NCBI GenBank assembly: GCA_050122535.1
Contig: JASFIT010000157.1
Location: 1 to 9,534 of the forward strand
Source of the DNA: JASFEQ01 sp050122535
Lineage (GTDB): Bacteria; Desulfobacterota; DSM-4660; Desulfatiglandales; HGW-15
Length of the DNA stretch: 9,534 bases
Reading direction: 5' to 3'
Made by a program: the position numbers and the translations under genes. Shown here one piece after another: positions 1 through 7,420 of this stretch (positions are counted from its first letter, which is position 1; each line of letters begins with the position of its first letter). The notes below the pieces were generated by a model that worked only from the letters and a program-made list of their open reading frames with translations, did no database searches and was not told the origin of the DNA.

Positions 1-84
1 ATAATTGAATCCTCCACTCGTGCCGAGAACGGCAGACTCAAAATGTCCATCCGCGGTTGTTATCCATCCGTTCTGATACGACAT
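1..84 (-). CDS. Possible 5' end of a gene running off the left edge
   Basis: An ATG at 84-82 on the minus strand opens a frame that stays free of stops for all 28 codons to the window edge. The peptide begins MSYQNGWITTADGHFES and continues with a Gly/Ser-rich stretch; it looks like a soluble protein and shows no signal peptide. I do not recognise the family. Support is thin: only an A-rich run (AAAAAGAA) precedes the start, with no clear Shine-Dalgarno, and 28 open codons can arise by chance. The plus strand is also open from base 1 to about 150 in one frame, so the coding strand is uncertain. Confidence 0.27.
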   Translation of the reverse strand, partial: MSYQNGWITTADGHFESAVLGTSGGFNY

Positions 85-366
85 TTCTTTTTACACATAG
101 TGTCCACATATTGTGCTAAGCGAAGACAGCACAGACTTTCTATTTGCCTTCCCTGATCCTATGCTGTGCCTAAAAATGCACCTCAGTTCCTAGTAAATTA
201 CATTTTAATGCACGCATTTCCTCCTTGCATTCTGGGGGCTTATTGTAAGCATTTGAAATATTTGTAAATATCGCTGATATAAATTTCGCATGGTTCTTGC
301 AATTAAATCTCGATCTGAGCGAAAAAAGGGATTGAGCACAATAACCAGAATAGAAAGGATGCGGAA
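85..366. other. AT-rich non-coding stretch with two small inverted repeats
   Basis: I see no convincing gene here. It holds a 6-bp inverted repeat, TGTGCT (112-117) and AGCACA (128-133) with a 10-nt gap, and an AT palindrome, ATATTT-GT-AAATAT (258-271). A weak plus-strand promoter-like pair, TTGAAA (253-258) and TATAAA (278-283), has an over-long 19-nt spacer; it could serve the small ORF at 367. A 68-codon minus-strand frame at 376-170 has no ribosome binding site or recognisable domain and is taken as chance. Confidence 0.4.
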
Positions 367-489
367 ATGTCTTCAATCACATTATGCGTGATGCTGGCTG
401 GATTTATTGCCATGGCGGCGATTCTTGCTATTCACTTTATCAGGGATACGAAGGCTTCGACTCGGGGACCAAATGAGGGGGGGCCTTAA
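367..489 (+). CDS. Small predicted single-pass membrane protein (40 aa)
   Basis: The frame starts at ATG 367 with AAGGA at 355-359, seven bases upstream, which is good spacing. The 40-residue product has a short N-terminus (MSSIT), a hydrophobic segment at about residues 5-24 (LCVMLAGFIAMAAILAIHF) long enough to cross a membrane once, then a basic/polar tail (IRDTKASTRGP) ending in Gly-Pro, with TAA at 487-489. The positive charges after the segment suggest the C-terminus is cytoplasmic. The size and plan resemble small membrane proteins that automatic callers often miss, but I recognise no family. A G7 run (477-483) lies in the last codons. The evidence is the ribosome binding site plus the hydrophobic plan; expression is unproven. 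Confidence 0.45.
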   Translation: MSSITLCVMLAGFIAMAAILAIHFIRDTKASTRGPNEGGP

Positions 490-500
490 CCCGTCTCGAA

Positions 501-566
501 GATAAGGCGATATGGTGCAACTGATAAGGCTGTAAGGATACTACGAAAATCAAGTGGCCTTTTTTA
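501..566 (+). terminator. Weak terminator-like element with a short direct repeat
   Basis: GATAAGGC occurs twice (501-508 and 523-530). The AAGGC of the second copy (526-530) can pair with GCCTT at 557-561, which runs into a T6 tract (560-565). The stem is only 5 bp and the loop is long, so this is a marginal terminator candidate for the small ORF that ends at 489. The rest of the 490-698 gap shows nothing I can assign. Confidence 0.2.
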
Positions 567-698
567 GTCAGAAGTGATGAGTTTCTCTCAAACGATTGGT
601 GGAATATTAACTTCGAAGTAAAAGTTAGGGGTAGAGGATAGACTTTGATATTATAGTGAGTTCTTCAAACACCAATTCGCACCTTGGAGACACGGGTT

Positions 699-1058
699 TT
701 GCTGATGAAAGCAAAAAAGCTTAACATTCCAAAAATACGTGTGAAATGGCCCATCACAATTGCCACAGACCAAACTCTGGTTAAAGGTGAAACAAGAATT
801 ATTACTGATGTCGGCTTATTCATTCAATGTGAAGAAAGGCTACCCAATAATGATGTTTATCAGATGTTCATGAGACCGCACAACCGACGGTTTATTACAA
901 CCAAAGGCAAGTTGATATGGTCGAACTTCGAGAGTAATGGTGTCAAGAATATTTCCTCAGGGACTGGCTTTTATTTTGCTAAAATTACTGATGAAGACCG
1001 CCATCTACTTGGCGATATGATTACCGACTATCTCGAAATAGGAAAAACGAAAGCTTGA
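699..1058 (+). CDS. Divergent PilZ-like domain protein
   Basis: This 119-residue cytoplasmic protein has the plan of a lone PilZ domain. A first strand (RVKWPITI, residues 14-21) is followed by the turn TRIITDVGLFIQCEE (32-46), a LPNNDVYQM strand, a GKLIWSN strand, GTGFYFAKI, and a closing helix EDRHLLGDMI. Known PilZ proteins bind c-di-GMP through RxxxR and D/NxSxxG. Here the second motif reads IITDVG and no full RxxxR is visible, so ligand binding is doubtful. The start is uncertain: TTG 699 lies nine bases after GGAG (686-689) and is chosen for that spacing; ATG 705 and TTG 684 are in-frame alternatives. It converges on the pilB-like gene, whose N-terminus carries c-di-GMP-type motifs, which suggests a shared pathway. 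The 181-nt gap to that gene shows no strong terminator. Confidence 0.68.
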   Translation: MLMKAKKLNIPKIRVKWPITIATDQTLVKGETRIITDVGLFIQCEERLPNNDVYQMFMRPHNRRFITTKGKLIWSNFESNGVKNISSGTGFYFAKITDEDRHLLGDMITDYLEIGKTKA

Positions 1059-1239
1059 AACGACAAGTTTGAGTTTTGCAATCGCTAATCCCTTCTTTCT
1101 GGTAGCCCGCAATTCCAAAAAGCTCTCACGGAAAATTAAAGATGTCTACTTTCGGGCAAGCCCCCCATATGCCTTGAGATGACACCGTGTTGCATCAGAT
1201 AATCTAGAACTGTAGTTCAATTCTTCCTCAGCCTTTGGC

Positions 1240-3423
1240 TTATCTTGCGAGAATCCTACTTACCCTGGCCAAAAGCCTTTTCGCGTTAACTGGCTTTGTC
1301 AGGTAATCATCTGCCCCTGCATCGATTCCCTCCACTTCAGTATCCACTTCATCCTTTGCCGTGAGCATCATTACAGGGATATCTCGCGTGCTCGATTGGT
1401 CCTTGAGCTTCTTTATGAGCGTTATGCCATCCATCTTAGGCATGAGTAGGTCTGTGATGATAAGATCGGGCTTCTCCTCTGAAGCCAGTCTTAAGGCTTC
1501 TAAACCATTTTCAGCGGTGATGGTTATGTAGTTTTTGGATTTTAGAACCTTAGAAACGGTTTTGAGGATTATCCCGTTATCGTCCGCCACAAGGACCTTT
1601 TTCTCTCTTGTGCTGCTCCCTGTGGCGGGCGACGTTTCTGGCTGAAGCGCTTTCCTGTCCGCTTGTTCAAACCTGCCGGCCTCCTCAACAGGAGCTGGAG
1701 CCACCTCATCAAGTTCGGGTGCAGCCACACGAAAGACTTCCTCTATAGTGGTTAGTCCCTCGGTTGCCTTGTTTATACCGTCCAGGGTCATGGATCTGAA
1801 GCCCTCTTTTTCAGCCGCCTTTCTCAGGGTTATCGCTGCTGTGCCCGGGGCAATGAGCTCCCTCAGGGAAGGAGTTATGGTGATGACCTCATACAACCCC
1901 GTACGGCCTGAATACCCCGTATTTTGGCAGAGCTCACATCCGGCCCCTTTCCAAAAAGCAGTACTTTGATCTTGCCTTAAATGGGCTGGAAGCCGGTTAA
2001 GAATCTGTTGGCTGGGGGTGTGAGGCACTTTACATTCCTGGCATATCTTTCTTACTAGCCTCTGTCCCACCACGGCGATAAGGGAAGCTGATATGAGGAA
2101 CGCTTCAATGCCCAAGTCCAGGAGCCTTGCCACGGCAGATGAGGCGTCGTTTGTGTGCAAAGTTGAGAAAACGAGGTGTCCGGTCTGCGCAGATCGGCAC
2201 GCGATAGTGGCTGTTTCAGTGTCTCTTATTTCCCCAACCATCACAATATCAGGGTCTTGTCTCAGGATAGACCTCAACCCTGCCGCGAATGTAATGCCTG
2301 CTTGGGGGTTTATTTGAACTTGGTTAATCCCTTGGATATCGTACTCAATGGGGTCTTCAACAGTCACTATATTAACACTAGGAGAATTAAGCCTGTTGAG
2401 AGAGGCATAAAGGGTAGTGGACTTACCGCTTCCGGTAGGGCCGGTGACGAGGATCATTCCTTGAGGTGCGCCTATGGCGTTTACAAAATCCTTATAGGCC
2501 TTTTCACCAAAACCCAGTTCTTCCAAACCTAATCCAGCGGTGTCGGGATTCAGTATGCGTATGGTCACTTTCTCACCATAGGACGTGGGGATCGTAGAGA
2601 CCCTCAGATCATAAATCTTTCCCCCGTGTCTTACCTGGGTCTTGCCGTCCTGGGGTTTTCTGCGGATGGAAATATCCATATTGGATATAACCTTGATCCT
2701 GGAGACGACGGGTGCGTGCACATGTTTGTCAATCTTCATTGTCTCGTGCATAATGCCATCTATTCGGTAGCGGAGCATGACGGCCGTCTTTTGAGGTTCA
2801 ATGTGGATATCACTCGCTCTCTGATTGATGGCATCAGCGAGCAAGGAGCTTGTCAACCTTACTATAGGTGGGCGCTCTGTGAGGTCTAGGAGGTCTTGGA
2901 CGTCCTGGACGTCTTTCTCCTCTTCCTCTTGCTGTTGGATGATCTCTACGCTCTCATGGATTCCAGCTTGGGAGTCAAAACTCTTTTTGAAGTCTCGCGG
3001 CGGGTAGTATTTTTCCTTCGCCTCCAAAAGGTCTGTTTTGGTGGCTATTACAGCTTGTACGGGCATCCTCGTGACAAAACGCAGGTCATCTAAAACGGAA
3101 AGATCTAAAGGGTTGGTCATAGCCACGAGAAGACCTTTCTCCGTTTTCTTAATCGGGATGATGAAATGCTTTTGAGCCAGATCATAGGGCACAAGGGAGA
3201 TAATTTCTTCCGGGATTTCTGTTTGTGCGAGGCGAACTAGGGGAATCTTCAGTTGAGTAGACAGGGCTTTGGCGATCACCACATCGTCAGCCACCCCCAT
3301 TTCAATCAGAATCTCGCCTATCTTCTTCTTTTCGATACTCTGAATCTCAAGGGCCTTATCCAGCGCTTTTTTATCAATAAGGCCTGCTTCCACCAAAATT
3401 TCTCCAAGCTTCTTGCGTTTCAT
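1240..3423 (-). CDS. pilB: PilB/GspE-type motor ATPase with tandem MshEN motifs and a C-terminal receiver domain
   Basis: This is a 727-residue cytoplasmic hexameric ATPase of the type IV pilus / type II secretion class, which powers pilus extension or pseudopilus assembly. Two MshEN-type motifs (residues 5-28 and 34-57, each xLG/xIG...G...L/I...L..Q) open the protein; in known MshE this unit binds c-di-GMP. The core has Walker A GPTGSGKST (328-336, K334), an Asp box around VEDP (355-358), Walker B DPDIVMVGEIRD (390-401), a His box GHLVFSTLHTND (415-426) and a zinc-type Cys set (C461, C464, C496, C499). A Pro/Ala/Glu-rich linker (about 569-607) leads to a receiver domain (608-727) with D614/D615, phospho-acceptor D658, T688 and K710 all present. 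The receiver is an unusual addition; standard PilB ends near residue 570. It follows the hybrid kinase by 118 nt. No other pilus genes are in view, so PilB versus GspE is open. Confidence 0.9.
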   Translation of the reverse strand: MKRKKLGEILVEAGLIDKKALDKALEIQSIEKKKIGEILIEMGVADDVVIAKALSTQLKIPLVRLAQTEIPEEIISLVPYDLAQKHFIIPIKKTEKGLLVAMTNPLDLSVLDDLRFVTRMPVQAVIATKTDLLEAKEKYYPPRDFKKSFDSQAGIHESVEIIQQQEEEEKDVQDVQDLLDLTERPPIVRLTSSLLADAINQRASDIHIEPQKTAVMLRYRIDGIMHETMKIDKHVHAPVVSRIKVISNMDISIRRKPQDGKTQVRHGGKIYDLRVSTIPTSYGEKVTIRILNPDTAGLGLEELGFGEKAYKDFVNAIGAPQGMILVTGPTGSGKSTTLYASLNRLNSPSVNIVTVEDPIEYDIQGINQVQINPQAGITFAAGLRSILRQDPDIVMVGEIRDTETATIACRSAQTGHLVFSTLHTNDASSAVARLLDLGIEAFLISASLIAVVGQRLVRKICQECKVPHTPSQQILNRLPAHLRQDQSTAFWKGAGCELCQNTGYSGRTGLYEVITITPSLRELIAPGTAAITLRKAAEKEGFRSMTLDGINKATEGLTTIEEVFRVAAPELDEVAPAPVEEAGRFEQADRKALQPETSPATGSSTREKKVLVADDNGIILKTVSKVLKSKNYITITAENGLEALRLASEEKPDLIITDLLMPKMDGITLIKKLKDQSSTRDIPVMMLTAKDEVDTEVEGIDAGADDYLTKPVNAKRLLARVSRILAR

Positions 3424-3482
3424 AGCTCTCTTCCCATCTTTAACCCGATCGGCATTGCCATATCTCTCTTTTTAGCCGTCAT
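3420..3482 (-). CDS. Possible 20-codon coupling ORF ahead of the pilB-like gene
   Basis: An ATG at 3482-3480 opens a 20-residue frame (MTAKKRDMAMPIGLKMGREL). Its TGA overlaps the ATG of the downstream ATPase gene as ATGA. Such overlaps usually couple translation of two genes. The ribosome binding site of the ATPase gene (GGGAAGAGAG) lies inside this frame. I see no strong ribosome binding site for the small frame itself, so it may be chance. It is basic and has no recognised family. Confidence 0.2.
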   Translation of the reverse strand: MTAKKRDMAMPIGLKMGREL

Positions 3483-3541
3483 GATTTAACCTATAAATGA
3501 TAACGCCTTTCGTTGGTATTTGACTCTCTAAGGATTTGGTG

Positions 3542-6500
3542 TCATCCATTATCAATCTTCTTCAAAAGCTTATTCAATGCAATCTTCAGTTCCTCAAGCT
3601 CCTTCTTCAGTTCTGCTAATGCTCCTTTAGCTTCCGACAGGCGTCCCTCCTTTCCGATGGACTCCAATCGATAGGCTGCACCATACGCGCGCTTGGCGCC
3701 CAAGTTGCCCACTGAACCCTTCAGGCTATGGGCAGCTTTTTCTAGGGCATCGGCATCTTTTTTCCTAATTGCTTGCACAATCCCTTCCAAATTCACTTTT
3801 AATTCCTCTAAGAACATGACGGTGATCTCCTTCAAAAGCTTTTTATCCCCATCGACCACCTGGAGGGCTTGGTTCAGGTCGAAGATATCTTTGGTTGGAC
3901 CATCGTCATTCTGCGAATCGAGCGAACGCTCTCCACTCTTGTCCTGATCAACAGACTTAAGGGCCAGGTTCTCGATCACATTATGAAGTTCTTGGGTCTT
4001 GATCGGCTTTGGCACATACTCATCCATCCCTGCTGCGAGGCATTTCTCCCTATCTCCTTTCATGGCGTGGGCTGTCATGGCGACAATTGGGATGTGCCCC
4101 CCCTTTCGCTTTTCTATCTGGCGGATGCGCTGAGTGGCTTCAAAACCATCCACCTCGGGCATTTGGACATCCATGAGCACAAGGTCGAAATGCTCTTTTT
4201 CATACGTGTCAATCGCCTCCCTGCCATTGGAGACGGCAACAACATGATGGCCGCGCTTTTCCAGTATTCGCATGGCCAGTTTCTGATTCACCGGATTGTC
4301 CTCTGCCAGAAGGACCTTGAGCTGCTTGCGTGCATCCTGGATCGTGAAACGGGTGATGACGGTGGTGGTACCTATTCTTGGTTGTCCCAAAGCCATTACG
4401 ATGCCGTCCAAGAGCTCCGACTGTTTTACAGGCTTGTGCAGATAGGCCGATATCCCCACCTCCTGACAACGGGCTGCGTCCCCTTTGAGTCCCATGGAAG
4501 TAAGCATAATGATCGCTATACCTTCTCCATAGGGACCCGCATTCACCTCTTTTGCCATTTGGAACCCGTCCATTTCTGGCATCTGGGCGTCCAAAAGGAT
4601 AACCCTGAAAGGATCTCCTGAATCAAACGCCTCCCTGATTTTGGCAAGGGCCTCTTTAGCATCTGCCGCCTCTGAGGGCACAAAACCCCATGAAGATGTC
4701 ATCTCTTGAAAAACCAGGCGGTTCGTTGCATTGTCGTCCACAATAAGGACTTTCATGCCCGAGAGATCCAAATCGTTCAGGCGTATTTTATCCTTCGTTT
4801 CTGCACTTCCCAGTCCAAAGCGTGCGGTAAAATGAAAGGTGCTCCCTTTGCCCGGTTCACTTTCAACCCAGATCCGACCCCCCATCATCTCCACAAGTTG
4901 CTTCGAGATGGTCAGGCCCAGTCCAGTGCCACCATATCTTCGAGTCGTGGAACCGTCCACCTGGATGAAGCCTTCAAAGATCTTCTCCAGCTTGTCAGGT
5001 GGAATCCCTATACCTGTGTCCGAGACCGTGAAGTGCATCACTGCTGATGCGTTTTCTTCCTTCTCATGTTCCACGTTGATTGCAACTTCTCCCTTTTTGG
5101 TGAATTTTATGGCATTGTGAGTTAGATTGACGATCACTTGACGGAGTCGCACAGGATCTCCCACCAGAGCGGTAGATACATCAGGGTGGATGTGACAGGT
5201 AAGCTCAAGGCCGGCCTCATGTGCCTTCACCGCTAGTATTTCAGCGGCGTCTTCCAAAGTGGTCCGTAGATCAAAGTCGATCTCTTCCAGTTCCAACTTT
5301 CGTGACTCAATCTTTGAAAAATCTAGGATGTCGTTGATGACCGTGAGAAGAGCTTCTCCAGATGTTTTCACCATTTTCAGGTATTCTTTCTGCTCCTTGG
5401 TCAGGTCCGTCCCAAGGGCCAGTTCTGTCATCCCCATGATGCCATTCATGGGTGTGCGGATTTCATGGCTCATGTTAGCAAGAAACTCACTCTTGGCTCG
5501 ATTTGCCGTTTCCGCTTCTTCTGCCATCTGATTGGCAATTTCTATGGCACGTCCAAGTTCCTGGTTTTTCTTTTCCAACTCTTGGTAAGCGATCTTCAGC
5601 TTCGCCTCTGCATCTTTCCGATCCGTGATGTCGCGAACTATTCCCTGGATAATCTGCTTACTGGGATCTATACTTCTTGAGCTCACCTCCACATCGAAAA
5701 TCGTGCCATCCGCCTTTAAGAACTGTGTCTCAAACTGGAGGGGTTTTCCACTCTTGGTCGTACTGACTCTCCTTTTGGATTCCTTTTGGTTTTTTTCAGG
5801 CTGAAAATCCTCGAATTCCATGGTAAGCAGTTCATCCTTGCTGTATCCGAGCATCTCACATGCCCTTTGGTTCACATCCCTGATTTTGCCGGCCACGTGG
5901 ATGATGATTGCGTCATTGGATTGTTCGAAAAGGTTGCGAAAACGCCCCTCACTTTTCCGAAGCGCCGCCTCCATTCGTTTGCGACTAGTCACATCCCGGA
6001 CAATACCCCGGAAGCCCGTGGGGCGATCCTCAGCATCTTTCATAAGAGATACGGAGGTCTCCACATATTTTTTCCGACCGTCTTTTCTGATAACCTCCCA
6101 GTCAAATCCCTTTAATGCCCGGCCCGTGGAATATACATTTTTGAAGGCTTCATAGACTTTCTTAGCCGTTTCTTTATCCGCATATTGTCGATTGTTCATG
6201 CCCCTTATTTCATCTCTTGAATATCCAAGGATCTTACACAACGCGTCGTTGAAAAAGGTGAAGTTGCCGGCAAGGTCTACTTCGTAATAGCCATCTTCGA
6301 TGTTCTCCAGGATATTGCTGTTTTTCTCCTCACTTCTCCTAAGGGCGTCTTCGGCCTTCGTCTGCTCTGTAACATCTTGGTAGGTCAGAAGTTGTCTCTT
6401 ATCCTTCAGGGTCACAGCCGTGAACCGAATACTCTTGTCTCGGCCATCTTTGCATCTGACTTTGAAGACTCTGGGCTTCTTTTCAGGAATCGCTCTTCTA

Positions 6501-6817
6501 CCCACTGAATCCTTTTTCCATAAAGTAATGACCTTTTTGCGGTAGTTCTCATCAGGATAGGCTTTATGAAACCAGGTCCGCTTGTTAGGAAGATCGTTGA
6601 GGGTATATCCAAAAATCTCCGAAAACTTTGGATTCAAATATTCAAAGTTCAAATCCGGCGCCATTATGGAAATCCCGTACGGAGCGGATTCGGCCAGAAT
6701 CCTGAATTTATCCTCGCTTTCGGATAAAGAGGTCTCTATGCGTTTAGTCACTATGGTTTGCGATTCTATCTTTTTGGCTCCTTGTACCAATTCCCCATCA
6801 CCTGGTTTTGCTTCCAC
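3542..6817 (-). CDS. Cytoplasmic hybrid sensor histidine kinase: PAS x3, HisKA, HATPase, REC x2, HPt
   Basis: This 1091-residue kinase senses a signal through PAS domains and passes phosphate along an internal His-Asp-Asp-His relay. Three PAS/PAC units lie at about 30-155, 160-283 and 285-403, then a coiled coil (403-445). HisKA has the H-box SHEIRTP with H451. The ATPase has the N-box (N564, N568), DTGIGI (600-605) and GGTGLGLTIS (629-638). Receiver 1 (688-805) has D694/D695, D743, T773 and K795; receiver 2 (833-950) has E839/D840, D883, T915 and K937; both look active. The HPt domain (about 985-1085) has AHSLKGSVGNLGA with H1030. I find no membrane segment or signal peptide, so a cytoplasmic signal is expected. 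The modular order resembles BarA-type kinases, but those are membrane-bound. The start is GTG 6817, preceded by GGAGGAGA (6830-6823). The pilB-like gene follows on the same strand, and its receiver is a likely partner. Confidence 0.92.
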   Translation of the reverse strand: MEAKPGDGELVQGAKKIESQTIVTKRIETSLSESEDKFRILAESAPYGISIMAPDLNFEYLNPKFSEIFGYTLNDLPNKRTWFHKAYPDENYRKKVITLWKKDSVGRRAIPEKKPRVFKVRCKDGRDKSIRFTAVTLKDKRQLLTYQDVTEQTKAEDALRRSEEKNSNILENIEDGYYEVDLAGNFTFFNDALCKILGYSRDEIRGMNNRQYADKETAKKVYEAFKNVYSTGRALKGFDWEVIRKDGRKKYVETSVSLMKDAEDRPTGFRGIVRDVTSRKRMEAALRKSEGRFRNLFEQSNDAIIIHVAGKIRDVNQRACEMLGYSKDELLTMEFEDFQPEKNQKESKRRVSTTKSGKPLQFETQFLKADGTIFDVEVSSRSIDPSKQIIQGIVRDITDRKDAEAKLKIAYQELEKKNQELGRAIEIANQMAEEAETANRAKSEFLANMSHEIRTPMNGIMGMTELALGTDLTKEQKEYLKMVKTSGEALLTVINDILDFSKIESRKLELEEIDFDLRTTLEDAAEILAVKAHEAGLELTCHIHPDVSTALVGDPVRLRQVIVNLTHNAIKFTKKGEVAINVEHEKEENASAVMHFTVSDTGIGIPPDKLEKIFEGFIQVDGSTTRRYGGTGLGLTISKQLVEMMGGRIWVESEPGKGSTFHFTARFGLGSAETKDKIRLNDLDLSGMKVLIVDDNATNRLVFQEMTSSWGFVPSEAADAKEALAKIREAFDSGDPFRVILLDAQMPEMDGFQMAKEVNAGPYGEGIAIIMLTSMGLKGDAARCQEVGISAYLHKPVKQSELLDGIVMALGQPRIGTTTVITRFTIQDARKQLKVLLAEDNPVNQKLAMRILEKRGHHVVAVSNGREAIDTYEKEHFDLVLMDVQMPEVDGFEATQRIRQIEKRKGGHIPIVAMTAHAMKGDREKCLAAGMDEYVPKPIKTQELHNVIENLALKSVDQDKSGERSLDSQNDDGPTKDIFDLNQALQVVDGDKKLLKEITVMFLEELKVNLEGIVQAIRKKDADALEKAAHSLKGSVGNLGAKRAYGAAYRLESIGKEGRLSEAKGALAELKKELEELKIALNKLLKKIDNG

Positions 6818-6829
6818 GACGATCTCCTC

Positions 6830-6907
6830 CTACCTGTAACTACGACCAAAAAAAGCGGATAGAAATAGAATAGTCCTATCCAGCTTTCCTTTCCGCTTCG
6901 GTGACAT
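6830..6907 (-). CDS. Possible 25-codon leader ORF upstream of the hybrid kinase
   Basis: An ATG at 6907-6905 opens a 25-residue frame with a basic N-terminus (MSPKRKGKLDR), a hydrophobic middle (TILFLSAFF) and the end GRSYR. Its TAG (6832-6830) directly abuts the GGAGGAGA ribosome binding site of the kinase gene. It lies inside the predicted leader transcript and spans the terminator-like hairpin entirely, as expected if translation affected termination. No Shine-Dalgarno is visible before the ATG, so translation is uncertain. Confidence 0.25.
   Translation of the reverse strand: MSPKRKGKLDRTILFLSAFFGRSYR
6848..6885 (-). terminator. Terminator-like hairpin with T7 tail in the kinase leader
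   Basis: Read on the minus strand, AGC-T-GGATAG (6885-6876) pairs with CTATCC-GCT (6862-6854): nine base pairs with one bulged T, a 13-nt loop, then seven T (6854-6848). This is the shape of an intrinsic terminator. A second arrangement competes with it: AAGCGGA (6898-6892) can pair with TCCGCTT (6859-6853). The element lies about 55-95 nt after the predicted transcript start and 31 nt before the kinase GTG, so it could attenuate the kinase gene, end a small RNA, or terminate transcription arriving from the tRNA/GIY-YIG side. Confidence 0.55.
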
Positions 6908-6948
6908 TTATTAATCGGAGTGATAAAAACTAAGTTTTTTTAAGATAA

Positions 6949-6977
6949 ATTATAAAGAAATGGGCTCCAGATGTCAA
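6949..6977 (-). promoter_or_regulatory. Perfect consensus sigma-70 promoter for the kinase leader
   Basis: On the minus strand, TTGACA (6977-6972) and TATAAT (6954-6949) are separated by exactly 17 nt, matching the sigma-70 consensus at all 12 positions. Transcription should start near 6942. The first transcribed bases hold a small palindrome (AAAAACTTAGTTTTT), a possible 5' hairpin or operator. A promoter this strong feeding a leader with a terminator-like hairpin suggests control after initiation. Confidence 0.7.
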
Positions 6978-7079
6978 TGAGGAACCCACACCACATTTGA
7001 TTGGGCTAACTCAAGGAGGGCAGTCCGGGTTTGACTCTTTTGAGGTAGGTTGCACAGAGGTACGCAAGGAGTTATTGCA

Positions 7080-7298
7080 TCAGTCTATCGCTATTTGACT
7101 GGGCTTCAGGAATTTTTCTCTTCGTCTGGCGGATTTGTAATCGGGGAAGTCTTCTGTGTGAAGCAACCGAAACTCACCTAGCAACTGGCCACCCTTTGTC
7201 CTCTTCGAACGATGCTCTCTGCTTCGCCTCGAAAGGTCATTGGTAATACCAATGTAGCGCTTACCTTTTTCCGCTTTCAGAACGTATAAGGTGACCAA
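7080..7298 (-). CDS. Short GIY-YIG nuclease-domain protein next to tRNA-Pro
   Basis: The 72-residue product has the GIY-YIG fold signature: LYVLKA (residues 4-9) stands for the GIY strand, RYIGITND (14-21) contains YIG, R25 and H29 follow in RRSREH, and E61 in RREKFLK matches the family's metal-binding Glu. Small stand-alone members are about 80-95 residues; this one stops soon after the FLK helix (FLKPSQIAID), so it is slightly short at the C-terminus. The start is uncertain. TTG 7298 is chosen because homologs begin close to the LYVLK strand; TTG 7304 is an alternative. The frame stays open to an ATG at 7364, but those first residues (SEVQILSPRP) are translated from the tRNA and are not credible. 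No ribosome binding site is visible. It lies directly downstream of tRNA-Pro and may be co-transcribed with it. A DNA-cleaving or repair role is only a family inference. Confidence 0.62.
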   Translation of the reverse strand: MVTLYVLKAEKGKRYIGITNDLSRRSREHRSKRTKGGQLLGEFRLLHTEDFPDYKSARRREKFLKPSQIAID

Positions 7299-7331
7299 TG
7301 GCAAGTTTATGATTCGTTTGGACTTTTTTGA

Positions 7332-7408
<77 letters not shown>

Positions 7409-7420
7409 ATTTGGAAAAAA

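Noticed and set aside
112..133. Possible CRP/FNR-type binding site
   Set aside because: The half-site spacing does not fit: TGTG and CACA are 14 nt apart, where the CRP consensus has 8.
1059..1239. Bidirectional terminator between the PilZ-like and pilB-like genes
   Set aside because: Only small stems are present (GAACT-GT-AGTTC near 1207-1220 and GGGC-AA-GCCC near 1154-1164), with no T-run after either.
3869..4621. 250-codon plus-strand frame opposite the receiver region of the hybrid kinase
   Set aside because: It is antisense to well-defined receiver motifs, has no recognisable domain and no ribosome binding site; it is a shadow of the kinase gene.
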